Positions 16,737-25,453 of a DNA stretch of 34,347 nucleotides are shown piece by piece (position 1 is the stretch's first letter; each line of letters starts with the position of its first letter). The DNA comes from Bacillota bacterium (lineage in GTDB: Bacteria; Bacillota; Bacilli; Bacillales_A; Planococcaceae). The stretch is from assembly GCA_023405135.1 (NCBI GenBank), contig JAEXYZ010000110.1:1-34347 (forward strand), given 5' to 3'. A program made the position numbers and the translations under genes. The notes under the pieces are model-generated. The model was not told the origin of the DNA. It ran no database searches and was given only the letters and a program-made list of their open reading frames with translations.

Positions 16737-17467
16737 TTCTTTTGTCCCCCAACAGCAAATTGATGAATTAACTCATTTGATGAATTGCTTAAAATTTTGC
16801 TTTCGCCACTTTCCAATAATTGACCCTCCATCATAATCCACGTAAAATGTCCAAGTCGTTTCGCTTGATCGATATTATGAGTAATCCAAATTATTGTAGC
16901 ATTATGTTTTTGGTTAATATTTAAAATGAGCTCCTCAATTTCATACACTGATGTGGGATCAAGTGCGGATGTTATTTCATCAAGCAACAAAATTTGTGGA
17001 CGATTTATTAGAGTTCGTGCAATCGACAGTTTTTGGCGCTGGCCACCAGATAAATCCGAAGCATGTCTATGTAAGAAGCTACTATCAAGGCCAACCCCTT
17101 CCAATGCAGAGATGGCATCATCTTCGCTAAATTTTTTATTTTGTAGGTTATAGGGCAATGCGAGGTTTTCGTAAACTGTGCCTCGAATTATAGGTGCGCT
17201 TTGTAAACCAATGCCTACATTTTTTCTTAAAAAAGTTGGTTCATAAGAAGTTATAGGCTCATTTTGAATAAAAATTTCACCAGTTGTTGGGGAAATTAAG
17301 CCATTACACATTTTTAATAATGTGGTTTTCCCAGATCCAGATGGCCCAACAAGAGTTGTAATTTTTCCTTTATAAAATACACCGGTAATATTGTTTAAAA
17401 TTGATAATTGGTCAATTTCATAACAAACATTTTTAAAATTAATTGCTATTTCATTTTGGTTAGTCAT
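16733..17467 (-). CDS. fetA: FetA-type ABC transporter ATP-binding protein
   Basis: 244 aa nucleotide-binding subunit. Walker A is GPSGSGKTT (residues 41-49), the signature is LSGGQRQKLSIARTL, Walker B is ILLLDEITSALDP, and the switch His lies in IIWITHN. Walker B reads DEIT instead of the more common DEPT. AGGGGT precedes the ATG. It pairs with the downstream permease by a 4-bp overlap. A TATAAT (about 17515-17510 on the minus strand) could be its own promoter. Further upstream lies a structured RNA candidate ending in a terminator, so this operon may be subject to attenuation or may simply follow an independent small RNA. Confidence 0.93.
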   Translation of the reverse strand: MTNQNEIAINFKNVCYEIDQLSILNNITGVFYKGKITTLVGPSGSGKTTLLKMCNGLISPTTGEIFIQNEPITSYEPTFLRKNVGIGLQSAPIIRGTVYENLALPYNLQNKKFSEDDAISALEGVGLDSSFLHRHASDLSGGQRQKLSIARTLINRPQILLLDEITSALDPTSVYEIEELILNINQKHNATIIWITHNIDQAKRLGHFTWIMMEGQLLESGESKILSNSSNELIHQFAVGGQKK

Positions 17468-17562
17468 ATTTTACCCCTAAAATTTTTAAGATGACATTTA
17501 TAACCTTATTATAACGATTGTACTTCTTTATATAAATCAAATTAAAAGAAAGTTAAACAAAA

Positions 17563-17604
17563 CAAAAAAGGCTAACTCGCAAAGATTTGGGGGCACGAGT
17601 TAGC
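17563..17604 (-). terminator. Minus-strand terminator of the candidate small RNA
   Basis: GCTAACTCG and CGAGTTAGC (17571-17579 and 17596-17604) form a perfect 9-bp stem. On the minus strand it is followed by CC and TTTTTT (17569-17564). Confidence 0.85.
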
Positions 17605-17762
17605 TTAAAGGTTATATTGATAACTAGCTTGCTAAGGGGAACAAGGCTAGTAATCCACTAAAAGGAGATAATAACACATAAAGTACAAGGGTAGAGTTAG
17701 AAGATGGCTAAGTATGCTTCGAACGCTAATTGATATTAACCAATTTTTACTTAGTAATCTAA
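17563..17762 (-). ncRNA. Candidate structured small RNA or attenuated leader upstream of fetAB
   Basis: On the minus strand an approximately 200-nt segment runs from a TATAAT -10 (17774-17769) to a perfect terminator. The 5' part folds by CTAAGTA/TACTTAG (17754-17748 with 17714-17708) enclosing an AATTG/CAATT hairpin. The next hairpin (17650-17624) shows TTCCCCTTAG in its loop. The terminator loop contains TGCCCCC, and TACCC and TCTCC lie between the hairpins. C-rich single-stranded motifs with a Rho-independent end are typical of Gram-positive regulatory RNAs that pair with ribosome binding sites. I cannot match it to a known family. It could instead be a leader of fetA, which starts about 96 bases further on. 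Confidence 0.55.
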
Positions 17763-17768
17763 TGTGTT

Positions 17769-17797
17769 ATTATATCTAACATGATAATCGCTATAAT
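17769..17797 (-). promoter_or_regulatory. Promoter with Fur-like box for the candidate small RNA
   Basis: A perfect TATAAT -10 (minus strand, 17774-17769) has a poor -35. TGATAATcGCTATAA (17782-17796) matches the 7-1-7 Fur consensus in 11 of 14 palindrome positions and would cover the -35 region. Control by iron is inference. Confidence 0.4.
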
Positions 17798-17885
17798 TAA
17801 AAAAATCAATGGTTTTTTTGATTTATATGTTAGGAATTCTTACGTAAAAATATTGTTATTTTTAAAAAAACTTGTGTTTACTGAA

Positions 17886-17901
17886 ATGATAGCGTTACCA
17901 T
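17886..17901. promoter_or_regulatory. Catabolite response element (cre)-like site
   Basis: ATGATAGCGTTACCAT fits the cre consensus WTGNAANCGNWWNCAW with one mismatch. It lies about 180 bp before pncB; a weak promoter TTGCAA-18-TAAAAT (17907-17936) starts just after it. The rest of 17468-18078 holds the small RNA candidate, AT-rich DNA and a possible 17-codon ORF at 17998-18051. Confidence 0.45.
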
Positions 17902-18015
17902 GTTAATTGCAAATATTTTAAAAAATAACGTAAAATTTATTTTTCTAGGGATGTGTGTTAGAAGATATAACGCGTTAGTAATATTTGAGGTAAATAAATG
18001 CAGGATAAATCAATA

Positions 18016-18043
18016 TTTCGTTTAATGTTAAATAGTGTATACT
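18016..18043 (+). promoter_or_regulatory. Candidate pncB promoter
   Basis: TTTCGT, a 16-bp spacer and TATACT (18038-18043) lie 35 bp before the pncB start codon. The -35 is weak. Confidence 0.4.
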
Positions 18044-18078
18044 ATGACTAATTATGAAACTGGAAGAAGGGGCATCAG

Positions 18079-19548
18079 ATGAAATCGAATTATGTTGATG
18101 ACAGTTTAACATTACACACGGATTTATACCAAATAAATATGGCGGAAAGCTACTGGGCAGATGGGATTCATAATCGAAAGGCTATTTTTGAATTGTATTT
18201 TAGAAAATTACCTTTCGGAAATGGATATGCAGTATTTGCAGGATTAGAGCGTATGCTTCAATATTTAAAGGATTTCCGTTTTTCTGAAACAGATATCGCT
18301 TATTTATCTGAGGAACTTGGATATCAGGATGATTTTATTGACTATTTAAAAAATCTACGTTTTACCGGATCAGTGTATTCAATGCTGGAAGGTGAGCTTG
18401 TTTTTGCCAATGAGCCAATCGTAAGAATTGAAGCGCCGCTTGTTGAGGCGCAATTAATTGAAACGGCCCTTTTAAATATAGTGAATTATCAAACGCTGAT
18501 TGCAACAAAAGCAAGTCGTATTAAACAAATTATTAAAAATGAAAGTGCAGCAGAATTTGGAACGCGAAGAGCACAAGAAATGGATGCGGCAATTTGGGGT
18601 GCAAGAGCCGCTATTATTGGAGGATTCGATTCAACTTCGAATGTACGTGCTGGGAAGATCTTTAATATTCCAATATCCGGTACCCATGCCCATGCTTTAG
18701 TGCAAGCGTATAAAAATGATTATGACGCATTTCATTCCTATGCAAAACGACATAAAGATTGTGTGTTTTTAGTTGATACGTATAATACGCTAAAATCCGG
18801 TGTTCCAACAGCAATTCGAGTTGCAAAGGAATTAGGCGATAAAATTAATTTTGTCGGTATTCGATTAGATAGTGGGGATATTGCATTTTTATCTAAGGAA
18901 GCAAGGCGCATGTTGGACGAAGCAGGCTTTACAAAGGCGAAAATTATTGTATCTAACGATTTAGATGAATATACCATTTTAAACTTAAAAGCACAGGGAG
19001 CTAAGGTTGATTCTTGGGGTATTGGAACAAAGCTAATTACTGCATATGATCAACCGGCTTTAGGTGCAGTTTATAAGATGGTTTCCATTGAAAATGATTT
19101 AGGTGAAATGGAAGATACGATTAAAATTACTGCCAATGCTGAAAAAGTATCTACACCTGGTTTGAAAAAATTGTATCGCATTATTAATCGCGAAAATGGT
19201 AAAGCAGAGGGCGATTATATTACGATGTCAGATGAAAATATTCATGAACAGGAACGAATTAAAATGTTCCATCCTGTTCATACGTTTATCTCGAAATTTG
19301 TAACAAACTTTGAGGCAAAGGAATTGCATCATAAAGTAATTGATAAAGGTGAAATAATTTACGAAAGTCCTTCGGTAAAGGAAATGCAACAATATGCCTT
19401 TGATAATTTAGAACTGTTATGGGATGAATATAAACGATCACTTAATCCAGAAGAGTACCCAGTTGATTTAAGCCAAAAATGTTGGGATAACAAGATGAGA
19501 AATATTCAAGAGGTTCGAAATATGGTCCACGATATAGAAAATCTTTAA
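18079..19548 (+). CDS. pncB: nicotinate phosphoribosyltransferase
   Basis: 489 aa, the long Gram-positive form. It joins nicotinate and PRPP to make nicotinate mononucleotide in the Preiss-Handler salvage route to NAD. Family motifs are present: LHTDLYQINMAESYW, FRKLPFGNGYAVFAGLERML, NYQTLIATKASRIKQ, EFGTRRAQEMDAAIWGARAA, ISGTHAHALVQAY, and the phosphate-binding region VGIRLDSGDI. The AGAAGGGG site stands before the ATG. nadE starts 13 bp after the stop codon, with its ribosome site touching the stop, so the two genes form a NAD salvage operon closed by the terminator at 20398. Confidence 0.96.
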   Translation: MKSNYVDDSLTLHTDLYQINMAESYWADGIHNRKAIFELYFRKLPFGNGYAVFAGLERMLQYLKDFRFSETDIAYLSEELGYQDDFIDYLKNLRFTGSVYSMLEGELVFANEPIVRIEAPLVEAQLIETALLNIVNYQTLIATKASRIKQIIKNESAAEFGTRRAQEMDAAIWGARAAIIGGFDSTSNVRAGKIFNIPISGTHAHALVQAYKNDYDAFHSYAKRHKDCVFLVDTYNTLKSGVPTAIRVAKELGDKINFVGIRLDSGDIAFLSKEARRMLDEAGFTKAKIIVSNDLDEYTILNLKAQGAKVDSWGIGTKLITAYDQPALGAVYKMVSIENDLGEMEDTIKITANAEKVSTPGLKKLYRIINRENGKAEGDYITMSDENIHEQERIKMFHPVHTFISKFVTNFEAKELHHKVIDKGEIIYESPSVKEMQQYAFDNLELLWDEYKRSLNPEEYPVDLSQKCWDNKMRNIQEVRNMVHDIENL

Positions 19549-19561
19549 AGGAGTGATAGTT

Positions 19562-20389
19562 TTGGGAGACTTGCAAAAACAAATAATAGAAGAATTAAAA
19601 GTTTTACCAAAAATTGATCCACAAGAAGAAGTGCGTAAGTCCGTTGATTTCTTAAAGAGATACGCAAAAAAACACTCATTTTTAAAAGGATTTGTTATTG
19701 CATTAAGTGGCGGGCAAGATTCAACGTTAACAGGTAAACTTGTTCAAATTGCTGTTGATGAGTTGAATGAAGAGGCTGGAGAACATAAATATTCTACGTT
19801 TGCAGTTCGTCTTCCATATGGAGTGCAAGCAGATGAGCAAGATTGCCAGGATGCAATTGCTTTTATTAAACCAACGAAGGTTTTTACAGTTAATATAAAG
19901 AATGCAGTTGATGCTAGTGTGCAATCATTAGTGGAAGCGGGCGTGAATTTGAGCGATTTTGCAAAAGGAAATGAGAAAGCTCGCGAGCGAATGAAAGTTC
20001 AATATTCTATTGCTGCTATGACAGGTGGGGTTGTAGTAGGAACAGACCATGCTGCAGAAGCGGTAACAGGATTTTATACGAAATACGGTGATGGTGGAGT
20101 TGATTTAACACCTATATTCCGACTTAACAAACGCCAAGGAAAACAAATTTTAGCCTATTTAAATTGTCCGGAGCATTTGTATTTAAAAACACCAACTGCT
20201 GATTTAGAAGAAGAAAGACCGGCTCTTCCAGACGAAGCAGCTTTAGGTGTAACGTATGAAGTAATTGATGATTATCTAGAAGGCAAAGAAGTGTCAGCGG
20301 AAGCAAGAGAAATAATTGAAGGTCACTATTTAAAATCGCAACATAAACGGCACTTACCGATTACAATTTTTGATCATTTTTGGGAATAA
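19562..20389 (+). CDS. nadE: NAD synthetase, ammonia-dependent
   Basis: 275 aa from a TTG start. AAGGAG at 19548-19553 is well spaced from TTG 19562, whereas the in-frame GTG at 19553 lies on top of the ribosome site. The ATP pyrophosphatase P-loop reads ALSGGQDSTLTGKL. GTDHAAEAVTGFYTKYGDGG and RLNKRQGKQIL are hallmarks of the single-domain Bacillus NadE. LKTPTADLEEERPALPDE and YLEGKEVS follow, and HKRHLP is near the end. There is no glutaminase domain, so it should use ammonia to amidate deamido-NAD. It is the last gene of the pncB-nadE operon. Confidence 0.96.
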   Translation: MGDLQKQIIEELKVLPKIDPQEEVRKSVDFLKRYAKKHSFLKGFVIALSGGQDSTLTGKLVQIAVDELNEEAGEHKYSTFAVRLPYGVQADEQDCQDAIAFIKPTKVFTVNIKNAVDASVQSLVEAGVNLSDFAKGNEKARERMKVQYSIAAMTGGVVVGTDHAAEAVTGFYTKYGDGGVDLTPIFRLNKRQGKQILAYLNCPEHLYLKTPTADLEEERPALPDEAALGVTYEVIDDYLEGKEVSAEAREIIEGHYLKSQHKRHLPITIFDHFWE

Positions 20390-20397
20390 ACATGCAT

Positions 20398-20444
20398 ATA
20401 GTGTAGATAAAGGATTTCTAAAACTTTATCTACACTATTTTTAT
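20398..20444 (+). terminator. Terminator after nadE
   Basis: ATAGTGTAGATAAAG (20398-20412) pairs perfectly with CTTTATCTACACTAT (20424-20438) and is followed by a T-rich tract. Confidence 0.93.
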
Positions 20445-20541
20445 TTGATAAAAAATAGTCAACTTTTCTTAAGAGGATATCTAAATTGCCGATAATATAA
20501 AATAATATAGGAAAAAAGATATAGAAGGGTGGTGAGTGCTA

Positions 20542-20883
20542 TTGAGAACGACTCGAGTTCAATCGACCCCGAGCAGTATTTTTCGAAATTCAAGACAATA
20601 CTTACATTCGAATGAAATGTTTTATAGAACTATGCAAGAAGGAGCTTTTCAGCAGTCTGGAAATCATCAAAAGGACCAAAAACAAAGGAAGAATCAACAA
20701 AACAATAATCAAAATTCCAAAAAGGTACTTAATAAAAATTCCAAAAAGTTAGTTGTAAAAGGTCTGCAATTTGAAGGTGATTCGGCAGCCGCAGTTTGCA
20801 ATAGTCTGTTAGAACACTCTGTAAAAATAACAACTGCTAGAAGTAAAATTACGCGCAATAGCACTTACCGTTCTTCAATTTAA
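20542..20883 (+). CDS. small basic protein of unknown function
   Basis: A 113-aa ORF from TTG 20542 (or 115 aa from GTG 20536) behind AAGGGTGG; the start is not certain. It sits between two terminators with its own ribosome site, so it is probably a single-gene unit. The N-terminus is Arg/Ser-rich (RTTRVQSTPSS). Residues about 45-70 are a Lys/Asn/Gln tract of low complexity. The C-terminal third is more ordered (LVVKGLQFEGDSAAAVCNSL). There is no signal peptide or membrane segment. I do not recognise the family and give no function. Confidence 0.6.
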   Translation: MRTTRVQSTPSSIFRNSRQYLHSNEMFYRTMQEGAFQQSGNHQKDQKQRKNQQNNNQNSKKVLNKNSKKLVVKGLQFEGDSAAAVCNSLLEHSVKITTARSKITRNSTYRSSI

Positions 20884-20914
20884 ATGGAAAGTTGTTTGTA
20901 AAGAGGGATAGATA

Positions 20915-20956
20915 AGAGAGGTTGATTCAATGTTATACTGAGTCAATCTCTTTTTT
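20915..20956 (+). terminator. Terminator after the small unknown gene
   Basis: AGAGAGGTTGATTCA (20915-20929) pairs with TGAGTCAATCTCT (from 20939, two G-U pairs), followed by TTTTTT. Confidence 0.88.
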
Positions 20957-21077
20957 GTTAAAAATATACATAAACAGTGATGATTAGTTGTATTCTAAAT
21001 AACATTTCGTTTATGCTGTAGTTATATTTTGCGTATATTCTGATTATTGTCGCCACAGTTTGGGAGGGTATGACTAA

Positions 21078-22022
21078 ATGCATAAACAAATAGAAGGAAT
21101 TATTGAAAATATAGAAAAGGTCATGATTGGAAAACGAGAGGTAGCAGAGTTAAGCATTGTTGCGTTGCTTTCAGGAGGCCACGTTTTACTTGAAGATGTC
21201 CCCGGCGTAGGTAAAACAATGATGGTAAGAGCTCTTGCAAAGTCTGTAGGAGCAGAGTTTAAACGAATCCAATTTACACCGGATCTACTTCCATCAGATG
21301 TTTTAGGTGTTTCCATCTACAATCCAAAAACTCTTCAATTTGAATTTAGACCTGGTCCGATTGTAGGGAATATTATTTTAGCTGATGAAATCAACCGTAC
21401 ATCTCCTAAAACCCAATCAGCATTGTTGGAAAGTATGGAGGAAGCTTCTGTCACAATCGATGGTGAAACGATTCAAATAAAAAAACCGTTTTTTGTAATG
21501 GCCACACAAAATCCGATTGAATATGAAGGAACTTATCCATTACCAGAAGCGCAATTAGATCGCTTTTTATTAAAAATAAAAATGGGATACCCAACTGCTC
21601 AAGAGGAGATTGAGGTACTACGTCGAGTTGAAAAAACAGAACCAATTACAGAACTTTTTCCAGTAATAACATTAGAGGAGCTTTTGGAATTACAAGAAGA
21701 AGTACTTAATGTTTATGTAGATGATTCGATAAAAAGTTATATTGTTCAATTAGCAAGAGCAACAAGGAAGGTCAGTGAAATATACCTCGGAGTAAGTCCA
21801 CGTGCGTCTATTGCATTGATGAAAGCATGCCAAGCCTATGCGAAAATGAAAGATCGGGACTTTGTAAAGCCTGATGATGTTCAATATTTAGCACCATATG
21901 TTTTTGGGCACCGTATTATTTTAAAACCAGAGGCACGTTATGAAGGTGTAACTGTAGAAGATATTGTAAACCGTATTGTTTCGAACGCAGTCATTCCAAT
22001 TAAAAGGTATGCAGAACAATGA
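21078..22022 (+). CDS. yeaC: MoxR-family AAA+ ATPase (YeaC)
   Basis: 314 aa. Walker A is PGVGKT (residues 42-47) after GGHVLLEDV. Walker B and sensor regions read NIILADEINRTSPKTQSALL and FVMATQNPIEYEGTYPLPEA, and the C-terminal lid contains GVSPRASIALMKACQAYA. MoxR ATPases act as chaperones that load or assemble partner proteins, often with a vWA/DUF58 protein as here. GGGAGGG lies 9 bases before the ATG; a 7-codon ORF at 21070 is a shadow. The stop overlaps the next gene by 4 bp. The order matches yeaC-yeaD-yebA upstream of guaA as I recall it in B. subtilis. Confidence 0.94.
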   Translation: MHKQIEGIIENIEKVMIGKREVAELSIVALLSGGHVLLEDVPGVGKTMMVRALAKSVGAEFKRIQFTPDLLPSDVLGVSIYNPKTLQFEFRPGPIVGNIILADEINRTSPKTQSALLESMEEASVTIDGETIQIKKPFFVMATQNPIEYEGTYPLPEAQLDRFLLKIKMGYPTAQEEIEVLRRVEKTEPITELFPVITLEELLELQEEVLNVYVDDSIKSYIVQLARATRKVSEIYLGVSPRASIALMKACQAYAKMKDRDFVKPDDVQYLAPYVFGHRIILKPEARYEGVTVEDIVNRIVSNAVIPIKRYAEQ

Positions 22023-23215
22023 GTAGAGTAAAAATGAAATTAGGCGATGGAGGACGTTTCATCGTCATAATTTTACTTATCATTATTACTTATAGTTACG
22101 CAATGTTCCAAGGGGGCTTTGTTAGCTGGTTTATATTTTACTCAATTGTTCCTTTTTTAATTTATTCATTACTGCTAACATTTGTCCCAATTCGAATAGT
22201 TGAATTTCAACGAGAAATTACACCTTCCAAATTGCAACGCGGTGATCATGTTAAAGTTGTTGTTCGTTTTAAAAATAAATCGTGGTTTCCTTTAATTTTT
22301 CTAACAGCTAAAGAGATGGGGTTAGTAAAAGAAGACCAAGAGAATTTAACTAAATTATCAAGTCGAATATTCTTTGTAGGATGGAAAAGAAATTTTGAAT
22401 GGACTTATGAACTTCAAAATGTTCAGCGGGGACATTTACAGTTCCAAGGTCTTCAATTAACCTTTACAGATTTTTTTGGGTGGACTTTACGTACAAAAAT
22501 ATTAGAAGAAGATAAATCTGTTGTTGTTTATCCTCGGATTTCTGACTTTAAATATAAGCCAATAAATATGCAGTATGATAATGGCGGAGTTCTTTCGCCG
22601 TATTCAACGGTAAAGGATACGACATTAGTAACAGGTGTTAGAGATTATCAGTCGGGTGATAGATTTTCGTGGATTCATTGGAAATCTTTTGCGAAAAATG
22701 AAACCCTTCGTACCAAAGAATTTGAGGATCGTCAATCTCAAGATATATTTCTTATACTTGACCAATCAACTCATAAAAATTTTGAATATAGTGTTGATTT
22801 AACTGCTTCAATTTTACAAAGTGTCATTAAAAACCACGTTGAAATATCATTTTTATCAACAGGAGAAAATCGTCAGTACTTTCCAAAATTAAAAAACCAA
22901 CAACAGATGGAAAAAGTTATGCAACATCTAGCAGTAATAAAACCTGATTCAACAAAGACAATTGATGCAATTTTAACTAGTGATATTGGATTGGTTAATT
23001 CCTCCACATTGACGTTGGTTACTGGTGAACTTTCTGAATCGCTGCAGCATTTTTTAATTAATAGTTCAAAATTAACCCGAGGAATTGTTTGTTTTGTTGT
23101 TGTAGATCAAAAAGACAAAATGATTGAATCTCAAATTAAATTACCAACAGTGAAAATTATCCCAATTTCAAAATCAAGTCTTGAAAAGGTGTTCACGGAG
23201 GTGATGAAGCCGTGA
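22019..23215 (+). CDS. yeaD: DUF58 domain protein (YeaD)
   Basis: 398 aa. Two adjacent hydrophobic segments (about residues 13-55) anchor it in the membrane. A beta-rich region follows, then the DUF58 signature GVRDYQSGDRFSWIHWKSFA. The C-terminal part looks like a von Willebrand A-type fold (DIFLILDQS, and LTLVTGELS later). Such proteins are typical partners of MoxR ATPases and transglutaminase-like membrane proteins. It overlaps both neighbours by 4 bp (ATGA before, GTGA after), so the three are made together. The biochemical role is not established. Confidence 0.9.
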   Translation: MSRVKMKLGDGGRFIVIILLIIITYSYAMFQGGFVSWFIFYSIVPFLIYSLLLTFVPIRIVEFQREITPSKLQRGDHVKVVVRFKNKSWFPLIFLTAKEMGLVKEDQENLTKLSSRIFFVGWKRNFEWTYELQNVQRGHLQFQGLQLTFTDFFGWTLRTKILEEDKSVVVYPRISDFKYKPINMQYDNGGVLSPYSTVKDTTLVTGVRDYQSGDRFSWIHWKSFAKNETLRTKEFEDRQSQDIFLILDQSTHKNFEYSVDLTASILQSVIKNHVEISFLSTGENRQYFPKLKNQQQMEKVMQHLAVIKPDSTKTIDAILTSDIGLVNSSTLTLVTGELSESLQHFLINSSKLTRGIVCFVVVDQKDKMIESQIKLPTVKIIPISKSSLEKVFTEVMKP

Positions 23216-25407
23216 AAAAGAATCATTTTAAACGATTTGAATTAGCATTTTATTTTGTTGTTATATTTATTATTTTACGAGAATGGCTCATCCCGATTAT
23301 GGAGCTGACTAGAACCGGGTATACAGAATTAATTCTATTTTTTATTGCAATTACTCTTGCGCTTAACTTATTTAAGGTGCATTTTTCAATCTCGTGGGTT
23401 ATTAAACTCACTTATATTGCATGGTTTCTAATCTCTGTATATAGTGGACTATCTATTTTTTCCACAAATGGTATTTATTTTTTATTAGATGTATTTCAAA
23501 CAAATAGTGCACTTATTATCCAAGGGAATTGGGGACATGTAACAGACCCTTTCCGCACATTATTATTTTTTATTTTATTATGGATGTTAATTTATTTAAT
23601 TAATCATTGGATTAGTGTAAGAATGACAATTTTTTATTTCCTTGTTTTAACGGTATTTTTCATTGCAACTCTCGATACGTTTACTGAATATGACGGGTCT
23701 TACGCAATTGTAAAAATAATCTTACTTGGGTTAATTATGACTTCGTTTTTATTTATAAAACGCCTTATAGCTCAATCTGGAATTGGGATTGAATGGCGGA
23801 AATATTTAAAACTTGTAATGCCTGTTATGTTTTTATTAGGGCTTTCCGTCATTGTTGCAATTTTATTGCCTAAGTCTGAACCACAATGGCCTGACCCAGT
23901 TCCATTTATTAAATCAGCTACTGGGCAAGGCGAGGAGTTTGGAGAGAACAACGGCATTTCGAAGGTTGGTTATGGTGATAACGATAGTCGACTTGGTGGA
24001 GATTTTGTAGCGGATGATACGGTTGTATTTCATGCTGAAGCGGAAACGAAGCAATATTGGCGTGTTGAAACAAAGGATGTATATACGTCAAAAGGATGGG
24101 AGAGATCGAATTATTTTGAAGGCTCTGCCAGTGTATACTTACCAGGAGAGTTAATTCAGCATTCTTTGCCAGTAGGTCCTGATGAGGAAATAAAAAGCGC
24201 CACGATTCATGTTCAATATCCATTTGAATTTATATTTCAACCATATGGATTGAAGAAGATAGAATTTGAAACGGCAGATGGAAATACCGAGCTCCATTTG
24301 GAGGATAACTCGGAGAAGCTTATTCCGAAAGTAAACAATAATACAGTAACTTTAGATAATTACATTGTTGAATACAGTAAGCCAGTATTTCTTTATAGTG
24401 AGTTGAAAAATCCAACTGAAGAAATGGATCCGTTTATTCAAGAACGTTATTTACAGCTTCCAGATACTTTGCCTACGAGAGTAAGGGAGTTGGCTGCGGA
24501 AATTGTTATAGGTAAGGAAACACCTTACGATAAAGCCCGAGCAATTGAAATGTATTTTAGACAAAATGGTTTTCAATACTCAACAGAGAATGTAGCAATT
24601 CCAGCTGAAAATCAAGATTATGTGGATCAGTTCTTATTTGATACGAAAATAGGCTATTGTGATAACTTTTCAACTTCGATGGTTGTCTTGTTGCGTTCGA
24701 TTGGAATTCCAGCTCGTTGGGTGAAAGGTTTTGCTGGTGGCGATGTTGTTGAAACAAATGGTGCGATGAAAGAATTTGAAATTACTAACAACGATGCTCA
24801 TTCCTGGGTAGAGGCATATATTCCGAATGTTGGATGGGTTAATTTTGAACCGACAATAGGTTTTAATAACCCTAGATCTATCAATTACGATATGGAAACG
24901 AATACTAATCAACAAGAAGAATTAACGATTGATGAGGAAACGGAACCAGATGAGGAAATTGAAGAAAAAGAGGAGGAACAAAAAAAGGCAAAAGATGAAA
25001 GTGGTATTTTATCTAATTTAAAAGATTCCTTTAAGAAACATTGGGGGATTTATATTATCGGTGTTGTTTTACTAACCCTTTTAGCTTTTGTCATTTATAA
25101 GATTCGTCGTAAATGGCTTCCGAAAGTTTATTTGAAAATGAATAAACAAAAGCAGTTTAGTGAGACTAATTTTGAGTCGTTGTATTTACAATTATTAAAA
25201 ATTTTAGAGCTGAAAGGCTTTAAAAGACGGGAAGGACAAACGTTACAATCCTTTGCAGCGGAAGTAGATGCCCATTACAATACTCAACATATGTCAGCTA
25301 TTACAAAGGCGTATGAGCAATACATTTATGCGAAAGATGTAAAAGAAATTAATTACGCTCAAATGAAAGAAAGTTGGGAATATTTAATCAATCAGACAAC
25401 TAGTTGA
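23212..25407 (+). CDS. yebA: transglutaminase-like membrane protein (YebA/TgpA type)
   Basis: 731 aa from GTG, overlapping yeaD by 4 bp with GGAGG upstream. Five to six membrane helices occupy residues 1 to about 225. A long extracellular part contains the transglutaminase core: Cys483 (KIGYCDNFSTSMVVLLRSIG), His530 (NNDAHSWVEAYIP) and GWVNFEPT. An acidic Glu/Lys linker (about 565-590), a further membrane helix (IYIIGVVLLTLLAFVIY) and a cytoplasmic DUF4129-like tail (LQLLKILELKGFKRREGQTL) complete it. Relatives may crosslink or cleave peptides at the cell surface. The catalytic pair is intact. No terminator follows clearly; the guaA promoter overlaps its last bases. Confidence 0.92.
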   Translation: MKKNHFKRFELAFYFVVIFIILREWLIPIMELTRTGYTELILFFIAITLALNLFKVHFSISWVIKLTYIAWFLISVYSGLSIFSTNGIYFLLDVFQTNSALIIQGNWGHVTDPFRTLLFFILLWMLIYLINHWISVRMTIFYFLVLTVFFIATLDTFTEYDGSYAIVKIILLGLIMTSFLFIKRLIAQSGIGIEWRKYLKLVMPVMFLLGLSVIVAILLPKSEPQWPDPVPFIKSATGQGEEFGENNGISKVGYGDNDSRLGGDFVADDTVVFHAEAETKQYWRVETKDVYTSKGWERSNYFEGSASVYLPGELIQHSLPVGPDEEIKSATIHVQYPFEFIFQPYGLKKIEFETADGNTELHLEDNSEKLIPKVNNNTVTLDNYIVEYSKPVFLYSELKNPTEEMDPFIQERYLQLPDTLPTRVRELAAEIVIGKETPYDKARAIEMYFRQNGFQYSTENVAIPAENQDYVDQFLFDTKIGYCDNFSTSMVVLLRSIGIPARWVKGFAGGDVVETNGAMKEFEITNNDAHSWVEAYIPNVGWVNFEPTIGFNNPRSINYDMETNTNQQEELTIDEETEPDEEIEEKEEEQKKAKDESGILSNLKDSFKKHWGIYIIGVVLLTLLAFVIYKIRRKWLPKVYLKMNKQKQFSETNFESLYLQLLKILELKGFKRREGQTLQSFAAEVDAHYNTQHMSAITKAYEQYIYAKDVKEINYAQMKESWEYLINQTTS

Positions 25408-25432
25408 TTTTAAATGATACTAAGAGTAAAAT
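25404..25432 (+). promoter_or_regulatory. Candidate guaA promoter
   Basis: TTGATT (25404-25409), a 17-bp spacer and TAAAAT (25427-25432) lie just upstream of the purine aptamer and overlap the end of yebA. Confidence 0.5.
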
Positions 25433-25453
25433 TTAGAAAAATAATAATAGGCT

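Noticed and set aside
17798..17824. Extra minus-strand terminator AAATCAA/TTGATTT with a T-run
   Set aside because: The stem is almost entirely A/T and no gene lies upstream on that strand to need it.
21070..21093. Seven-codon leader ORF before the MoxR gene
   Set aside because: It shares the ribosome site of the real ATG at 21078 and is too short to support.
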